A DNA stretch of 64,000 nt from Whitmania pigra (Eukaryota; Annelida; Clitellata; Hirudinida; Haemopidae). Shown here one piece after another: positions 1 to 12,589 of this stretch. The notes beneath the pieces were generated by a model. That model saw only the letters and a list, made by a program, of their open reading frames with translations. It searched no databases and was not told the origin of the DNA. The stretch is from positions 615,001 to 679,000 of the forward strand of contig JAJTWR010000450.1 of the NCBI GenBank assembly GCA_021613335.1, read 5' to 3'. A program made the translations under genes and the position numbers. Position 1 is the stretch's first letter. The number at the start of each line of letters is the position of its first letter.

Positions 1-362
1 GTTCAACTTTGAACTGCAGGGAGATATCAAAGACGTCCTCTCGAATAATAATTAGTACGATGCTTATGAATATTAAGAGGCAAGGTGCCTATGAATATTA
101 AGAGGAAGGATGAATATTTAGTAATATTAAGCAACATTACAGGCGCAACATTTTCTGCAGTTGTAAAGAATTTTTAGTCTCGTTGTTATTTCATATCTTC
201 TTCGATTCAAGCAACGATGATTCAAGAAAATTAAATCATCACAAATTAACATAATTTATTAAAATGCATTATTTCCATCTTTCTTTCTTTCTTTCTTTCT
301 TTCCTTGCTTCCTTCATTCCTTTCATTCCATAGCTAATAATCCCAAGGTGATGTTTTACAGT

Positions 363-545
363 CCAGTCCGATGTCTCGCGCAGGCCTATAAAATGTTTGA
401 TCTTTAACCGGAAGGTTCTGAGTTCAAAACCCAGCCCCGGACTTTCTTTGGACGTGGTGAGGTACGAGATGTCGTAAAATAGCCTCCTCCTTTGCTTATC
501 CCGGTGCCGGTCTGACCTGTCCGTTAATTTATGGCCGGTTTATTT
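363..545 (+). repeat. Possible tRNA-derived SINE copy
   Basis: This segment contains GTTCAAAAC, which fits the RNA polymerase III B-box consensus GWTCRANNC, inside a T-arm-like context (ggttctgagttcaaaaccc). The segment is GC-richer than its surroundings. An A box is not convincing. The rest of 1-867 holds a short (TTTC)n run near 283-302 and AT-rich DNA; any 5' exon of the GPCR should lie here or further left, but I cannot point to it. Confidence 0.35.
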
Positions 546-867
546 GATGCTGTAAATATTATGCGATGATGAATATTATTTTTATTATAGTAATGATATT
601 ATTACTATTATTATTATTATTACTATTATTATTATTATTATTTTGATTAGTTACATTCATTTTTATTACTGATAATTTCCGATGATTAAATATAATTAAT
701 TTTAGAAAAATTCATAAATAATAAATATCTTTTTTCTTATAAAGTATTTAAAAAAAAAATAATATAATATATCAGCTAAACGTCCAATCAAATTACTATT
801 CAGAAACTAAATTGATTCGTCCTATCAGGCTCCTTATTATAAATATCATTTTAATCTTGCCAATCAG

Positions 868-3800
868 GAGAGAGGGCACCAGCGGATTCAGGAGGGACGT
901 ACTTACTTACCCTGTACCTTCCACCAATCATATTCATTGTTGGACTCATCGGCAACGGCCTCTCATTTGCTGTTCTCTGCCGCAGACCAATGAGAAAGAT
1001 ATCAGCATATTCTTATCTCACAGTACTCTCTCTTTCTGATACTGTGGTCTTATGCATAGGTTAGTGAGTGGGTGAGTGAGTGAGTGGGTGAGTGAGTGAG
1101 TGAGTGAGTGAGTGAGTGAGTGAGTGAGTGAGTGAGTGAGTGAGTGGAGTGAGTGAGTGAGTGGAGTGAGTGAGTGAGTGAGTGAGTGAGTGAGTGAGTG
1201 AGTGAGTGAGTGAGTGAGTGAGTGAGTGAGTGAGTGAGTGAGTGAGTGAGTGAGTGAGTGAGTGAGTGAGTGAGTGAGTGAGTGAGTGAGTGAGTGAGTG
1301 AGTGAGTGAGTGAGTGAGTGAGTGAGTGAGTGAGTGAGTGAGTGAGTGACAGGGACGAAGAGTCGAGTGCATGAAACAATAGATAAGGCAAAAAAAAATA
1401 ACTATTATATTTTAGAAAAGTAAAGTAGAATTTTGAAGAGAATTTAAAAAATAACACGAGTTTAACAGGCAAATAATTTTTTAAATAGCATAAAAATCGT
1501 CGCATCTTTATTTTCAAGAGTGGAGAGAGATCGTGCGCCCATAATAAGAGAGGAAATGACGTCACAACAAGATAACTTCATTCCTATTGGACGAGGAATA
1601 TATTCCCGGGGGTATAAAAGTGAACCGAAGTATGAAATGGAGGACAATAATCTAATGGAGATAGACCAAGATCCAATTTTGTAGGTCGTTAAGGCCTGAG
1701 GCGTAACCTTTCAAGGTCAGACAAGGCCCTCCGGTCGAAAGGGGCGCATTAGAGGGTCATGACCTCACGAACATTACCCTTTCCGTTGGTGCTTGCGTCG
1801 TTCGATGACGTCATAGAGTGAAGGAATGAAATGAAAGGAGCGAAGCGCCTCTAAAAATAGATATACGTCTGACGTTTATTATTTTAATTTTTATTTAACA
1901 AGTTAAAATGTCTATCAATATTTCATTACGAATAGGTGCATGATTTTTTTTTGAATGTTTATATCAACTTTTATCAATTATTATTATTTGTTATATGTTA
2001 TTAATTACATTGCAGCAATAATGCATGTATTTAGCCGATTTTTGAGTGCTTTTTGTATCCGAATAGGATGTGAAGGCACTTCTTAATCGATCCACCATTT
2101 ACATACCGCCCTCGGGTAGGGGGTGCGAGCTGGGTTGCGAACACGACCCTTTGCTTTCACCGTCGTTCGCAGGCACGCAATTCTCTACGCCAACTCGCAC
2201 GCCACAGTGTAATATGGTCATGGTAAGATCTAATAATATTGAAATAACCCGGGGGTCCGCAAATAAGTAAGTTAACTAATAAGTTTATTAGAGCAGGTAT
2301 TCAGTTAACGGAACTGAATAATAGAAGTTTAAGTGTTTAAGGAATGAGGTATTTAAGGATGCAAATGGATATTTGGGCTTCCAAGTTGTCTTGATTCTCG
2401 TTGTTTGTCAGGTGATTATCGAGAATCTTTTCTGTAGCAAAAATAGATCCCACGTGCTCGGAAAAGATGCCAAATATAACTAAGTATAAATTTAATTATA
2501 TTAGCAATATAAACTTAATTAATTTCCAAAAATCTAAGTATACAACAATATTAATAATCATCAATATTTAATGCATCACCAATTGAACTAGGATTCTCCA
2601 AGATGTGGGTGGCCGTCGTGCGACCTGACCTAGATCTTCGCTTGACCTATGACCTTTTGTGCAGACTGACCCACATGCTGGGCTCCAGTGTGAGCGATTT
2701 CTCGGTGTGGTTGATTGTCGTTGTGACGGTAGAAAGGTATGTTGTGGTTTGCCACCCTTTGAAGAGGTCACTGGTGTGTCGGAGAAGGTCAGTGATGATT
2801 ATGATGATGATTGTAGTATTATTATTTTGTTATTTTTTTTTTAAGTTAATAATTATTATTTGTATCAATCTCTTAATCTCTCCGTTGGCTGGATAGTAAT
2901 AAAAGCAATATTAATAATTTGTGCTATAATATAATTGTATATAAAATGAAGTAAACAGCATATATTATCTACAAATCCTTCAACCATCGATCAATCAATG
3001 ACCATCCATCTCAATCAACAACCAACATCAACCCAGGTATGCCTGCGTAGTGATATTGTGCCTGTTGGCCTTCACCCTGCTATTGAACTTTCACCTTCTC
3101 TGGACAACAAAACTCAGGGAGCAGGCGGAATTCTGTGGATTCGGGCGATCCCACTCTTGTACTTTTGCAGAGGGTCATGAGGTGCTGGTGAGCCACGTCT
3201 GGCCCTGGGTTGACGCCCTGGTGTATTCTTTCTTACCCTTCGTTACCATCCTCATCTTCAACTCCCTCATCATCAGAGCAGTGGCCAGGTCAAAGAGGAA
3301 AAGAACATACACTTTGGCGGCCACCCAGGTCTCCTCGGGACATTTTCACGACCCCCTCAGACACGATGTCATCAGAGACGGACCGGGTCACAAATCCACC
3401 ACCTCGCTCAACAAATCGGGTCAAGACTCCGATCGCGTCAAGGTGACCTTCATGGAGGTCACAAGTTCAGGGGGTAACAAAGGTCTAAATGCCTTAAATG
3501 TGAAAGTCGCCAGGACCAAGAATCAGGCCAGCCCTTTGCCTCAGCCGCGGGAACAGGGCGGCAGTTCGAGCTCTCGTCTGGGTCTAATGTTGCTGACAGT
3601 TTCCTGTTTTTTCCTCATCACCACATTGCCCATGAATGCCACTCTGATCGTCACCGTACTCCTTAAGGGATTCGTGAGCGAGAGGTGGGGCGAATTAATT
3701 ATGATAATTGGCTGATTAATTAATAATGGATAATTTTATTGTATGTCGACCATTCAGTTAGGTAATTCTTTAAACTGTATATCTCTAAAGTGTTTCAAAG

Positions 3801-5172
3801 ACGTAATGTGTGCAGAAAAACCCTTTAAAATGAATTTGCGCCTTAAAAATAAAATAAACTAAATTCTCATTCGCTTTAGTTTCAATTTAGAAAAATAAAT
3901 AAATAAAAGAAAAAAAGCCTAAAATTCTCTCTAAAAAAAAAAAATAAATAAAAAAAAATCAGTCCAAATAATCCTTAACGAGCGGCAGTGTGGACTGATG
4001 GCTTCTTGAAAGCTTCTTTCGGCAAAACATTCAAGAACGTCAAAGTTTCCAATGAAAACTGATGCCTGTCGACTCCAAACCATCAGAGACACAAGCGTGG
4101 ATGGACACGTTCTGCCAGCGAAGAGGAGGCACTTTTATTCGCATTTCAGGGTCGAATGCGAGTCCACTCGCTGCTTCTGTTTTGATTTTTGGCTATTTTT
4201 TTTTTATATTTTAGACCGGGGCAAAAACCTTTTAAGAATTTTAAGAATTATTTTGAAGCCTTAGAGCGTCCATTTTGAAAAAGAATTTTAAAGACTTGCA
4301 AAAAAAAACAGCTGAAAGTTTCAGAACAAGAAGCAATGAAAGATTAAGAAGCTATAGGAATGAAAGAATGGACATTAAGAAATGAAAGAATGAATGAATG
4401 ATACACTAGGGGGCATGCAATATGAAACTCTTGAAAGCTGTAAGATTATCTTAACAGATTATCAGATGATGACGACAACGATGACGACAACAACGATGAC
4501 GACGACAACGATGACGGCAACGATGATGACAACGATGATGACAGTGATGACGGAGTAAAACAAGCATACATCATGACAATGACACTAACGCACAGAATAA
4601 CACAATGAAATCTTAATGGCGATTCTCGAAAGCAGAGCAGAGCAATAATTGCAATTAAAAAGCTGAATTAATTTAATTGACTTTAAAAGCCTAAAAATTT
4701 TTTAAAAATCGATTGAGAGAAAACCGTGACGAGGATAAATAAATTGAAATCGTCGATTTTAAACTTTAAATCACTAAAAAAAAATAATCAAGCGAACAGA
4801 AATCCTATTTTACAGAAAAGATTTTCAAATAAACTTCAAAAAAATGATTTCAATTTTTAGTTCGTTCACTTCCTGAATTATAAAATGTTAATAATAATTA
4901 TACATTAAATTATTAATTAAATTAAATATTAATTATATATTAAACATTAATTATAATATAATATAATAATAATAGCACAATATAATACAAAATAGTATTA
5001 TCGTCATCGTCGTCATCGTCATTGTGTTTTGTTTACAATGAATTATAAGTTTTTTTTTCCATCTTTATTCCATAAAAATATCCAGCAATATTTTTCATGA
5101 CTTGAAAAACAATTTCAACGTGTAACTTCAGAACTTTCCATTCTTTTTTACCCGCCTCAAGCAGTGAAAGAT

Positions 5173-5214
<42 letters not shown>

Positions 5215-5716
5215 CGTTTTTCGAGAAAAAATTCAATCAATCTTAGTAGGTTGGATTGTAGAAGAATGACTCTTGAGAAACATTCTTCCTGGAAGTATGA
5301 TGATGATGATGATGATGACGATGATGACGATGATAACGACGATGACGACGATGATGACGATAATCATTTCCAGGTCACTGGGAGCCAAGATGGAGACGGT
5401 GCACAAGATCAGCGAGATGCTCATGTACATCAACCACTCAATCAACTTTTACCTGTACTGCTCCACCGGAGCAAAGTTCCGCAGGGAGTTGTGCCGGCTG
5501 TTTAGCTGCTCCAACGATAGACCGTGGCGCATGGGAGCTTCCAGGGCCAATCCCCCCTCGACATCGTGCCACCCCAGGAATAAGGTTCAGAATCTTCATG
5601 GGAATCACAGCCATCATCTTCAGCAGCAAGAGCAACAACAACAACAACAGCAACAGCACCAGGAAACATCTCACATCGACAACAGAATTGTTCAACATTC
5701 CATGCATCATTTGTAA
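868..5716 (+). CDS. Rhodopsin-family peptide-type GPCR (4 exons traced, 5' exon missing)
   Basis: Phase-consistent exons are 868-1059, 2592-2787, 3037-3684 and 5374-5716 (stop TAA 5714-5716), giving about 460 residues plus an untraced start. Exon 1 encodes TM1 with the GN motif (LIGNGLSFAVLCRRP) and TM2 (LSLSD). Exon 2 encodes the pre-TM3 Cys, TM3 and the E/DRY motif as TVERYVVVCHPLK. Exon 3 encodes TM4, a Cys-containing second extracellular loop, TM5, a long basic Ser/Thr-rich third intracellular loop and TM6, where CFFLITTLP stands in for CWxP. Exon 4 encodes TM7 with NHSINFYLYC (a variant NPxxY), then a Gln/His-rich tail. The ERY-VCHPLK and NFYLYC motifs resemble FMRFamide/TRH-receptor-like orphan receptors. 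The ligand is unknown. No initiator Met lies in frame in exon 1 (stop at 852), so a 5' exon is expected upstream. Confidence 0.85.
1063..1348. repeat. (TGAG)n microsatellite, about 285 bp
   Basis: A near-pure tetranucleotide array, with two TGGAG interruptions near 1145 and 1165, begins immediately at the splice donor of GPCR exon 1. The donor itself (GTTAGTGAG) merges into the array. Confidence 0.95.
1557..1620 (+). promoter_or_regulatory. CRE + inverted CCAAT + TATA promoter-like module
   Basis: A palindromic CRE (TGACGTCA, 1557-1564), an inverted CCAAT box (ATTGG, 1586-1590) and a TATA box (TATAAAAG, 1613-1620) lie in the order and spacing of a class II core promoter on the + strand. The module is inside GPCR intron 1. 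A second TGACGTCA lies near 1806-1813. It could drive a short receptor isoform starting in exon 2 or an unannotated transcript; no clear downstream exon was found before 2592. Confidence 0.45.
2066..2215 (-). repeat. tRNA-derived SINE copy, minus orientation
   Basis: Read on the minus strand, this shares long blocks with 22975-23115, including TGCGAACGACGG, TTCGCAACCCAG and the end AGTGCCTTNACATCCT. A near-match B box (GTTCGCAAC) and a near-match A box (TGGCGTAGAGA) are present. It lies in GPCR intron 1. Confidence 0.6.
4460..4555. repeat. Imperfect (GAYGAC)n tract in GPCR intron 3
   Basis: The segment is built of gatgacgacaacgatgac-type variants. A second tract, (GAT)n, lies at 5173-5213 and a third at 5299-5362, just before the exon 4 acceptor. 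No coding potential beyond repeat translation is seen. Confidence 0.8.
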
Positions 5717-5883
5717 AAAAAAAATCTATAAATCTGCCCCATGTGCGTCCGTCTGTACCGTGACGTGGTTCAATTGAAGTGGAACCGAAGAAATTATGTA
5801 GCGCTCACTTTGCGAGATTTGATTGGATGATGAGAGACAGGGATGAAATCGACCGTGGACAAATTAAACTTTATGATCGCGTG

Positions 5884-5967
5884 TTACGTCAGTAACATTG
5901 TCTAGACAATGACGTCACGTCTCAACGAACGTCTGGACTGTGGCGTCACGCGCAAATTATGACGTCA
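5884..5967. promoter_or_regulatory. Cluster of four CRE/ATF-like sites
   Basis: TTACGTCA (5884-5891), TGACGTCA (5910-5917), TGGCGTCA (5941-5948) and TGACGTCA (5960-5967) occur within 84 bp. The second site abuts a perfect 14-bp palindrome, ATTGTCTAGACAAT (5897-5910). The cluster lies about 170 bp downstream of the GPCR stop and over 3 kb from the start of the next gene, so it may be a 3' enhancer. CREB/ATF binding is inferred from motif only. Confidence 0.4.
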
Positions 5968-6824
5968 CAATTCAAGGAGAATGTCTGTAAGAAACACGCG
6001 AAACTTGAATTTAAAAAAAAAACACGACAAAAGATTTTTTGGCAGGAAAAACCTATTTGCTTCGGAAACAGACTAGACACACCTGCGGAGTCAAGAGAAG
6101 ATGGAAGAATAATTTATGATTATTTATTTTATTTATTCTAACTAACAACAATAATAATTATCAATAGCTTAAGTTTATAATAATTTTAATTAACAAATAA
6201 AAATACGCAGAAAATAAACATTAAAAAACAAAACAGCATAAAAGTCGTTAAATCCAAAAGCGTTGCTACACTTCACGCTCGAGTGGAGAATAACCACTGA
6301 AGGAAGACCCTGATTCTTCGGTTGGCTAGGAACTAGTCACACCCTCCATACGCTACACCTGGAAAAGGTGTGATGGATGGAGAGAGATGATGAATGATGG
6401 AGGGAGGGAGAGAGAGATCATTACAGATGGAATGGAGGGGTTATGATGGATGGAAGCGAAGGAAATGAAGCGAGAGGGTCACGTGTGTGACATGTTAATG
6501 ACCTTCTGTAAAGGTTATAAATCGAGGGGCTAATCTTATTGAAATTATTATTTCAATATTATTAAGAACGACTGGAAGAACATAAGTTATTATATATTTA
6601 TTATCACACTTATTTATTATTCCATTACTGTTTACACTTTAAACATGTCATATAATTTAAAAATGATCATTTATTAGCCATTATTAATTATTAATAATTA
6701 TTATTATCCGGCCACAAACTATCTAAACCATCTACAACCACGAACAGAAACTGGAACTCATTAAATTTAATGCAAAATTAATTATGCAAAACCATAAAGC
6801 ATCAACCAATCAAGTTGCAGATCT
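5968..6824. other. Intergenic, GPCR to KHDL-protein gene
   Basis: AT-rich DNA with a purine-rich (GGATGGAGAGAGA-like) patch near 6370-6480. I see no exon or RNA gene. Confidence 0.6.
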
Positions 6825-7560
6825 TCATAGGTCATGCTTTTCCATTGGATGGAACATCACATCATCTTCCTCTTCATCATCATTGCCGACCACTCCCCTT
6901 TTCTTGACCATATCCTGGAGGTGCTCCATGGCAAGTTCAGGGGAGTTTCGCACCAGCTCCATGAGATAATTGGCCGAGGAGTCGACAAAAGATTCCAGAA
7001 TGTTTCGACGAAGAATTGCATAGTTGATCTCGATTTGGCCGTCATGTTGATAAGAAGCTTGAAAAATATTTTTGGTATTAATATTGTAATGGATAGCATA
7101 TTGTAGATTATTAATAATCAAAATATTATAGTTCACTTGTAATACTGCTACTACTACTAATAATAATAATAATAATAATAACAATATTACTAATGATATT
7201 ATTAATAATAATATTAACAATAATAACAATCATGTTAAAGATATAAACAGACTAAGCACCAATACGCATTGGATCACACCGCGATCGTTCGCCCAAAAAT
7301 TCAATTTGAAATCCCACAACATCGCTACCTATTAGTTATCTTTATGCAATTGTAATGTTGAAATGCGCGCATATCTCAGGTGTTTCATTGCTACTACCAG
7401 GTAAGGTAGAAATTAGCAGGGCAGATGATAAGCATGAATTTATACAAAAAAATATCCACGGGGGTGTTAGCCCATGGCCGGGGGTGCATCTTCCCAGCTG
7501 GTTACAGACTTAACGACGACATCATCTAATGATATTTTATCAATAATAAAAATCATTAAT

Positions 7561-7594
<34 letters not shown>

Positions 7595-9310
7595 GTAATA
7601 ATAATAATAATAACAACAACAACAACAACCTTAGCTTTATAACATACAAGACCAACACACTAAGAAGGACGACATCAAGACATTGAATTTCACCGCGATC
7701 CTTCGGGATGCGACGACCAAAATTATAAGCTGGGAGATTGGAAACGCCTGATCTCACCATTAATAAGCAATTATATCGTTAGAATGCGCACTTATCTGAG
7801 GTGTTTCATTGAATAAATCATTTCATTGCTAATATCGGAGAGCAGACGATAAGTTCGAATTTAAACAAAAATATTCACGGGATGTTAGTCCAGACTCTGG
7901 GGGCGCATCCCCACAGATGGTTACATAATTGACATTCAGCATTATCTGATGATATTTTTTGAACGCCCGAAATAACATTATTAATAAATATCATTCTTAA
8001 TAATAATAATAATAATTGATATGAATTAACATTCAATTAATTACAAAAATATGTTTTTGGCAACCTGAGGTGATTATCCCATTCAGACGGTCCCTCTCCA
8101 GGCTTATAATCCTTGGGTCTTTGGACTCCTCAATCAGTTCCAGTATCTCCAAGTAATAATCCGAGTACCTGTTTCCAGTTTAACTTTAAACTATAACACC
8201 TGTAGCCTCAAGGTACACGCTGATGTGATGGCGCTATATAAGGGGTTTAGATTTTAAAATGAGTGCCTTCACATCTTATTTGAATTAATGGATGGATTGA
8301 TTGTGATCTACATAAGTGTACGAATTTGAAATGAAAATTTTTCAAACAGGTTTATCTAACACAAACAGCTTACACCCTATAAAAAATAGAAATGAATCTT
8401 CTTTGAATATCTTATTACAAAATAATTTGGCTAAGTAATTGATCTTAAAATATTAAACAATTTAAAAAATAAATGCAAGTAGTTAAAATTATTACGAACT
8501 CCTTAACTACGCTGGGATCCTTGGCAAGGCGTTTGGCTTCTTCAATAGCTGGTCCCTGTTGATCGACAAACTTTATTTTAACATTTGCACATTATTTCAA
8601 TATGTTAAAAGTGTAATTTTTCAAATAAATTATTTATTATATATTTAACATATATTTTAAACAATTGTGTATTAATATTTAAAATAAATTTATTACTAAT
8701 TAAAAACTTTTATTATTAATATTATTAAAACACATATATTTATGAATTTAAAATAAAAAGTGTTTTGGTATAAATAAAAATAACATAGATGATTTATAAA
8801 AGATAAAAATAAAAATATGATACGACTGGCCTGGGTTTTGCATGCGACCCTAGCGAATGAATATAAAAATAATCAAAGAAATATTTTCATTTTACTCGCC
8901 AGGTTTTTCCCTTCAGTGATCTCCTTACCGTACATTGCCAGCATTTCGTCGAAGGCTTTGATCCTTCCCATTTGCTTTGAAATAAAACATTGCAATAAAA
9001 TATAATTATATAATAATTAATAATATTATTCTACAATTACAATTTAATTGTTATTATTATTATCGTTACTATTATTACATTGTTTTTAGTTATATTAGTT
9101 ATATTACTAATTATGATATTTAATAATAGTCAGTAGAACCATCAAATGAGTTACATGTGCAACAGTATTTTATTATTAATAAATAAAATTAATTAACTTT
9201 TGTTTATTTTAAGCAGATTTTATCCGTCATACCTCGTTGGTCTGACTTTGAGAAAATGATCCTTTAAACATCATCAACGTGGCCAGGACAATCTTACTAA
9301 TAAACTTCAT
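6825..9310 (-). CDS. Unrecognised secreted acidic protein with C-terminal KHDL
   Basis: On the minus strand, five exons and one tentative microexon join in frame: 9233-9310, 8929-8974, 8827-8849 (23 nt, tentative), 8500-8570, 8065-8168 and 6825-7057; the total is 184 residues. The first exon starts at ATG 9310 and encodes a signal-peptide-like segment (MKFISKIVLATLMMFKGSFS). The body is charged and predicted helical (pieces such as QQGPAIEEAKRLAKDPS and YYLEILELIEESKDP). The tail is acidic (DDEEEDD) and ends EKHDL, resembling KDEL/HDEL-type ER-retrieval signals. I know no family with this layout. The exon 2 to 3 step needs the microexon to keep phase, and the exon 3 donor (GA|GTTCGT) is weak, so the middle is uncertain; the first and last two exons are firmer. 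The role is unknown; ER-lumenal residence is inferred. Confidence 0.6.
7277..8015. repeat. Diverged tandem pair of ~300-bp repeats with (AAT)n tails
   Basis: Copy 1 (about 7277-7570) and copy 2 (about 7690-8015) share, in order, caccgcgatc, ggtgtttcattg, an agatgataag-like block, an aatatycacggg block, a gttagyccatg-like block, the gggggygcatc block, tggttaca and atcatctratgatat. Each ends in atcattaat followed by (AAT)n. The layout suggests two insertions of the same retroposon-like element, or a duplication of one, within the last intron of the KHDL-protein gene. Confidence 0.7.
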
Positions 9311-10246
9311 CTTAACATTCAGTACAACAACTTAACTATTATTAATTATAATTTTACCACCGTTAACACAAATCCTATCCACAGCTAACAATTGTTTTGC
9401 GAAACAAACTCAGCTCAAACTTGCAGATTTCATACGAGTTCGATTTGTGCATCATCGTGTAGCACGTGTTGCATGTCATCGATCCAATGGTCGACATGTT
9501 ATCTATCTATCTCGAGATTTATTGGCAAGGGGTATGCCACCAAGCCCCTGAAAGCCAGTTTCAAGGGGGTACTAATGGCCTGGCTTAAAAGCCATTAATT
9601 TTTTTTTTTTAGAATACTCTGTGGTAGTGGATTTTACAAAAAAAAATCCTTTTGCAGTCACAGATAATCAAAAGATTGGTGCTAGTCATTAGGCCTGTTT
9701 GTTCAATGCTGGGCCTGTTTCTCTTGCAATTGAATTATATAAAAAAAAATAATAAAATGGATAAATAACATAAATTGAATAAATAATATAACAAATAACA
9801 TAAATAATATAGATAAATAGTTTCAATAATTAAATGCTAACACGCTTTATCCATTCATCGATCCATTAATTTCAGCAGGAAAACAGTTGTACGAAACAGT
9901 TCAATGATTAATTGATTGAATGAATGATTGAATGAACGAATGAACGAATAAATGAATGAATAAATGAATGAATAAATGAGTCTATGGAGTTTCACTTGAT
10001 TTATGAAAGCATCTCCATCTCTGCAAAAAGATGAGAAATTCAGAATGAGATAAGTTGAGAAAGTAATTCAGCCTTTAGTAACACGGGCATGTTTAAAAGT
10101 TATCGGGATCTTGATGGCAATATTTTCTAAAAATGGCTTCAGGAAAAAGAGGGAAGAAATACTGGAGAAAAATTTAATGGAGTTGTTGTTGTTTTGTTGG
10201 TGTTGTTGTTGTTGCAGTTGTTGTTGCTGTCTATGGTGATGACATT
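9311..10246. other. Intergenic, AT-rich
   Basis: The stretch holds the presumed 5' flank of the minus-strand KHDL gene, a small (GAAT)n tract near 9915-9975 and a (GTT)n tract near 10185-10230. I see no exon. Confidence 0.55.
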
Positions 10247-10470
<224 letters not shown>

Positions 10471-10524
10471 CTACATTACTATTTTCTATCTTTATCGCCA
10501 TTAGTAAATGACAGATCGATAGCA

Positions 10525-12180
10525 AAGTTTTTAAGAATCCGCCCAAGCACAAAAGGAATGAAATGGGATCCAATAAAGCATTCCAGTTCTTTGTCCGTGG
10601 AGCATCTGAAGGAACGTAACAATGACTTGGTACATGTTGACATGCTCTGCATTCTTACGCGGGAACAAAAAGTAATTCCAACCTCTTCTGGTCTCGTATT
10701 CTTCCGCGTCTCCGGGACGCACCAATCACGTCTTCGGTGAGAAATTTATGTGGCGCTGTTTGTTTGTAGTTGAAACGAGAGGGGAATGGCAACGTGGGAT
10801 TATACTGCACGGAATAAATACCATAGAATAATGTAACATAGAACCGATAACATAGAAAATATAACGTTGCATAATGCAGCATAGAATTTTTAACATAGAA
10901 ATAATGACAAAGAATAAACAGCGCGTAATTATGCAAACCTATAAATTGCTCATCTCTCATCGTTTGATATTTTTATCATTTTATATTATATTATTATAAA
11001 CTGTTTTGTCTTTGTATTATATTAATAATAATAATATTTACATTAAATGTTATTATTATATTAATAGTAATTAGGCCTAATAATTAAATGTTATTATTAT
11101 ATTAATAATAATATTTAATGTTATTATTACATTATTAATATTATTATCTATATATGAATCCACGAATTAATTATTCTTAAAAGATATTGTAGGATACTAA
11201 TAAATGATAATTCATTTATTAAATTATATTATTAATCATATTAAGGACAGAATTAAATGAAAACATCCAGCAGTATTTTCTAACATATGCGATTTAAAAA
11301 TATTATAAAATGTTCCATAATAAATTTAGAATATTACAAAAATATATTGAAATTAAAATGCAAGACAAGTAGACTCCGTATCTGAGGATGATAAGCGCTT
11401 TGATAAACTATTGCCTAAATAAGATCTTTCATCGCTGATTTTCCCGCGTCTAAAAATAGATCGAAATTTGAGCCAATTACTGATTAATTAATCAATTAAT
11501 CTATTTGTTATTTATCATTAAACTTATTTATTATTTATTATTATTAATATTAATATTATTATTCAAATTTATTAACGAGCGTCTAATTCCTCATGACGAG
11601 AAATTATTTAAATTCTGATGGATTTACAGAACAAATTATTATTTTCAATGAATTCAATGAGACTATTTTAGCCGAGAATTCTATCGAAATTTATATGTTA
11701 ACATTTGTTGTTTTAGTTTTAAAATTATATTTTGATATTTGTGATAAATAAATAAAATGTTTAAATAAAATAAATAAATATTTATGATTATTATCTCTAT
11801 TTATAGATTCTTAACAAACAGCAGATTCAAAAGCTTCAAAATTATCCAAAGAATGCAAACAACTCTGCAGAAACATAGACATTCAGAAGCTTTCGCCGAA
11901 GAACTTCGCCTATTTTATCTTTGTTCTATCTGCTATGCGGTTCTTTGTTTTCTTCTATTTTCGTCCGGTCCCGATTCGATTCCTTTTTTGTTGTCTTGCA
12001 CGCTCGACCGACGATGACGTCATCCTCTTCCCAGCTGTTTGTTCCATGCTGTTTAATCTATGCTCCTCCATAAAATCGCTCGCTCTTCCGCATCCGTGAT
12101 GACGATTCCGTCTGATGTTTTGCCGCCGACAATTCTTTTCGCAGACGTCTCCAGAGTTTTGAGTGTCCGACTTGCACCTT
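10525..12180. other. Intergenic with two GC-richer islands
   Basis: An island at about 10525-10790 is open on both strands for about 190 bp, but neither translation resembles a protein I know. The stretch 10800-10915 repeats the word acatagaa several times. A second island at 11860-12180 is GC-richer and contains a palindromic CRE (TGACGTCA, 12015-12022), so it may be regulatory. The rest is AT-rich. Confidence 0.4.
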
Positions 12181-12589
12181 GTTATTCTTTCAGAAGTACT
12201 GATGGATTTTTATTTAAATTTTCAAATTTAATTTTATAGGAATCTATATATTGTTTTTATTTGTAATTTATCAATATATTGAGCTTTTTTATATGTACGT
12301 TTCTTTTGTATCCCGTGCCATCATTAAAATTAGTATATAAATATTAATGTTAAATTATTATATTAATGTTATTATTAAATCATTATTATTATTATTACCA
12401 CATATATAGTCTCAATTTAGCAATTTTTTCGAAGACTTTTTTATGTCTTACCGCCCGAGAGGAGCTGGCTTGAAATCAGGTCAATTCACTTTTTCGTGTC
12501 ATGTCAAAGGCCAAAGGTCAAAAGCGGTTCATTTAAAATTAAAACTTTGCCGGATCTTCGCCTGTCATGCTTGACGACGGATCAAACCA

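Noticed and set aside
1050..1565. Thr-His-Ser-Leu repeat protein on the minus strand
   Set aside because: It is a translation of the (TGAG)n microsatellite.
7935..7985. Hammerhead-ribozyme-like core (CTGATGA ... GAAA) in the second 300-bp repeat
   Set aside because: The intervening bases do not form a stem II, and the first copy has CTAATGA, so the match is probably chance.
10531..10960. Open frames on both strands in a GC-richer island
   Set aside because: Neither translation resembles a known protein, there is no clear splice context, and the two frames overlap in opposite directions.
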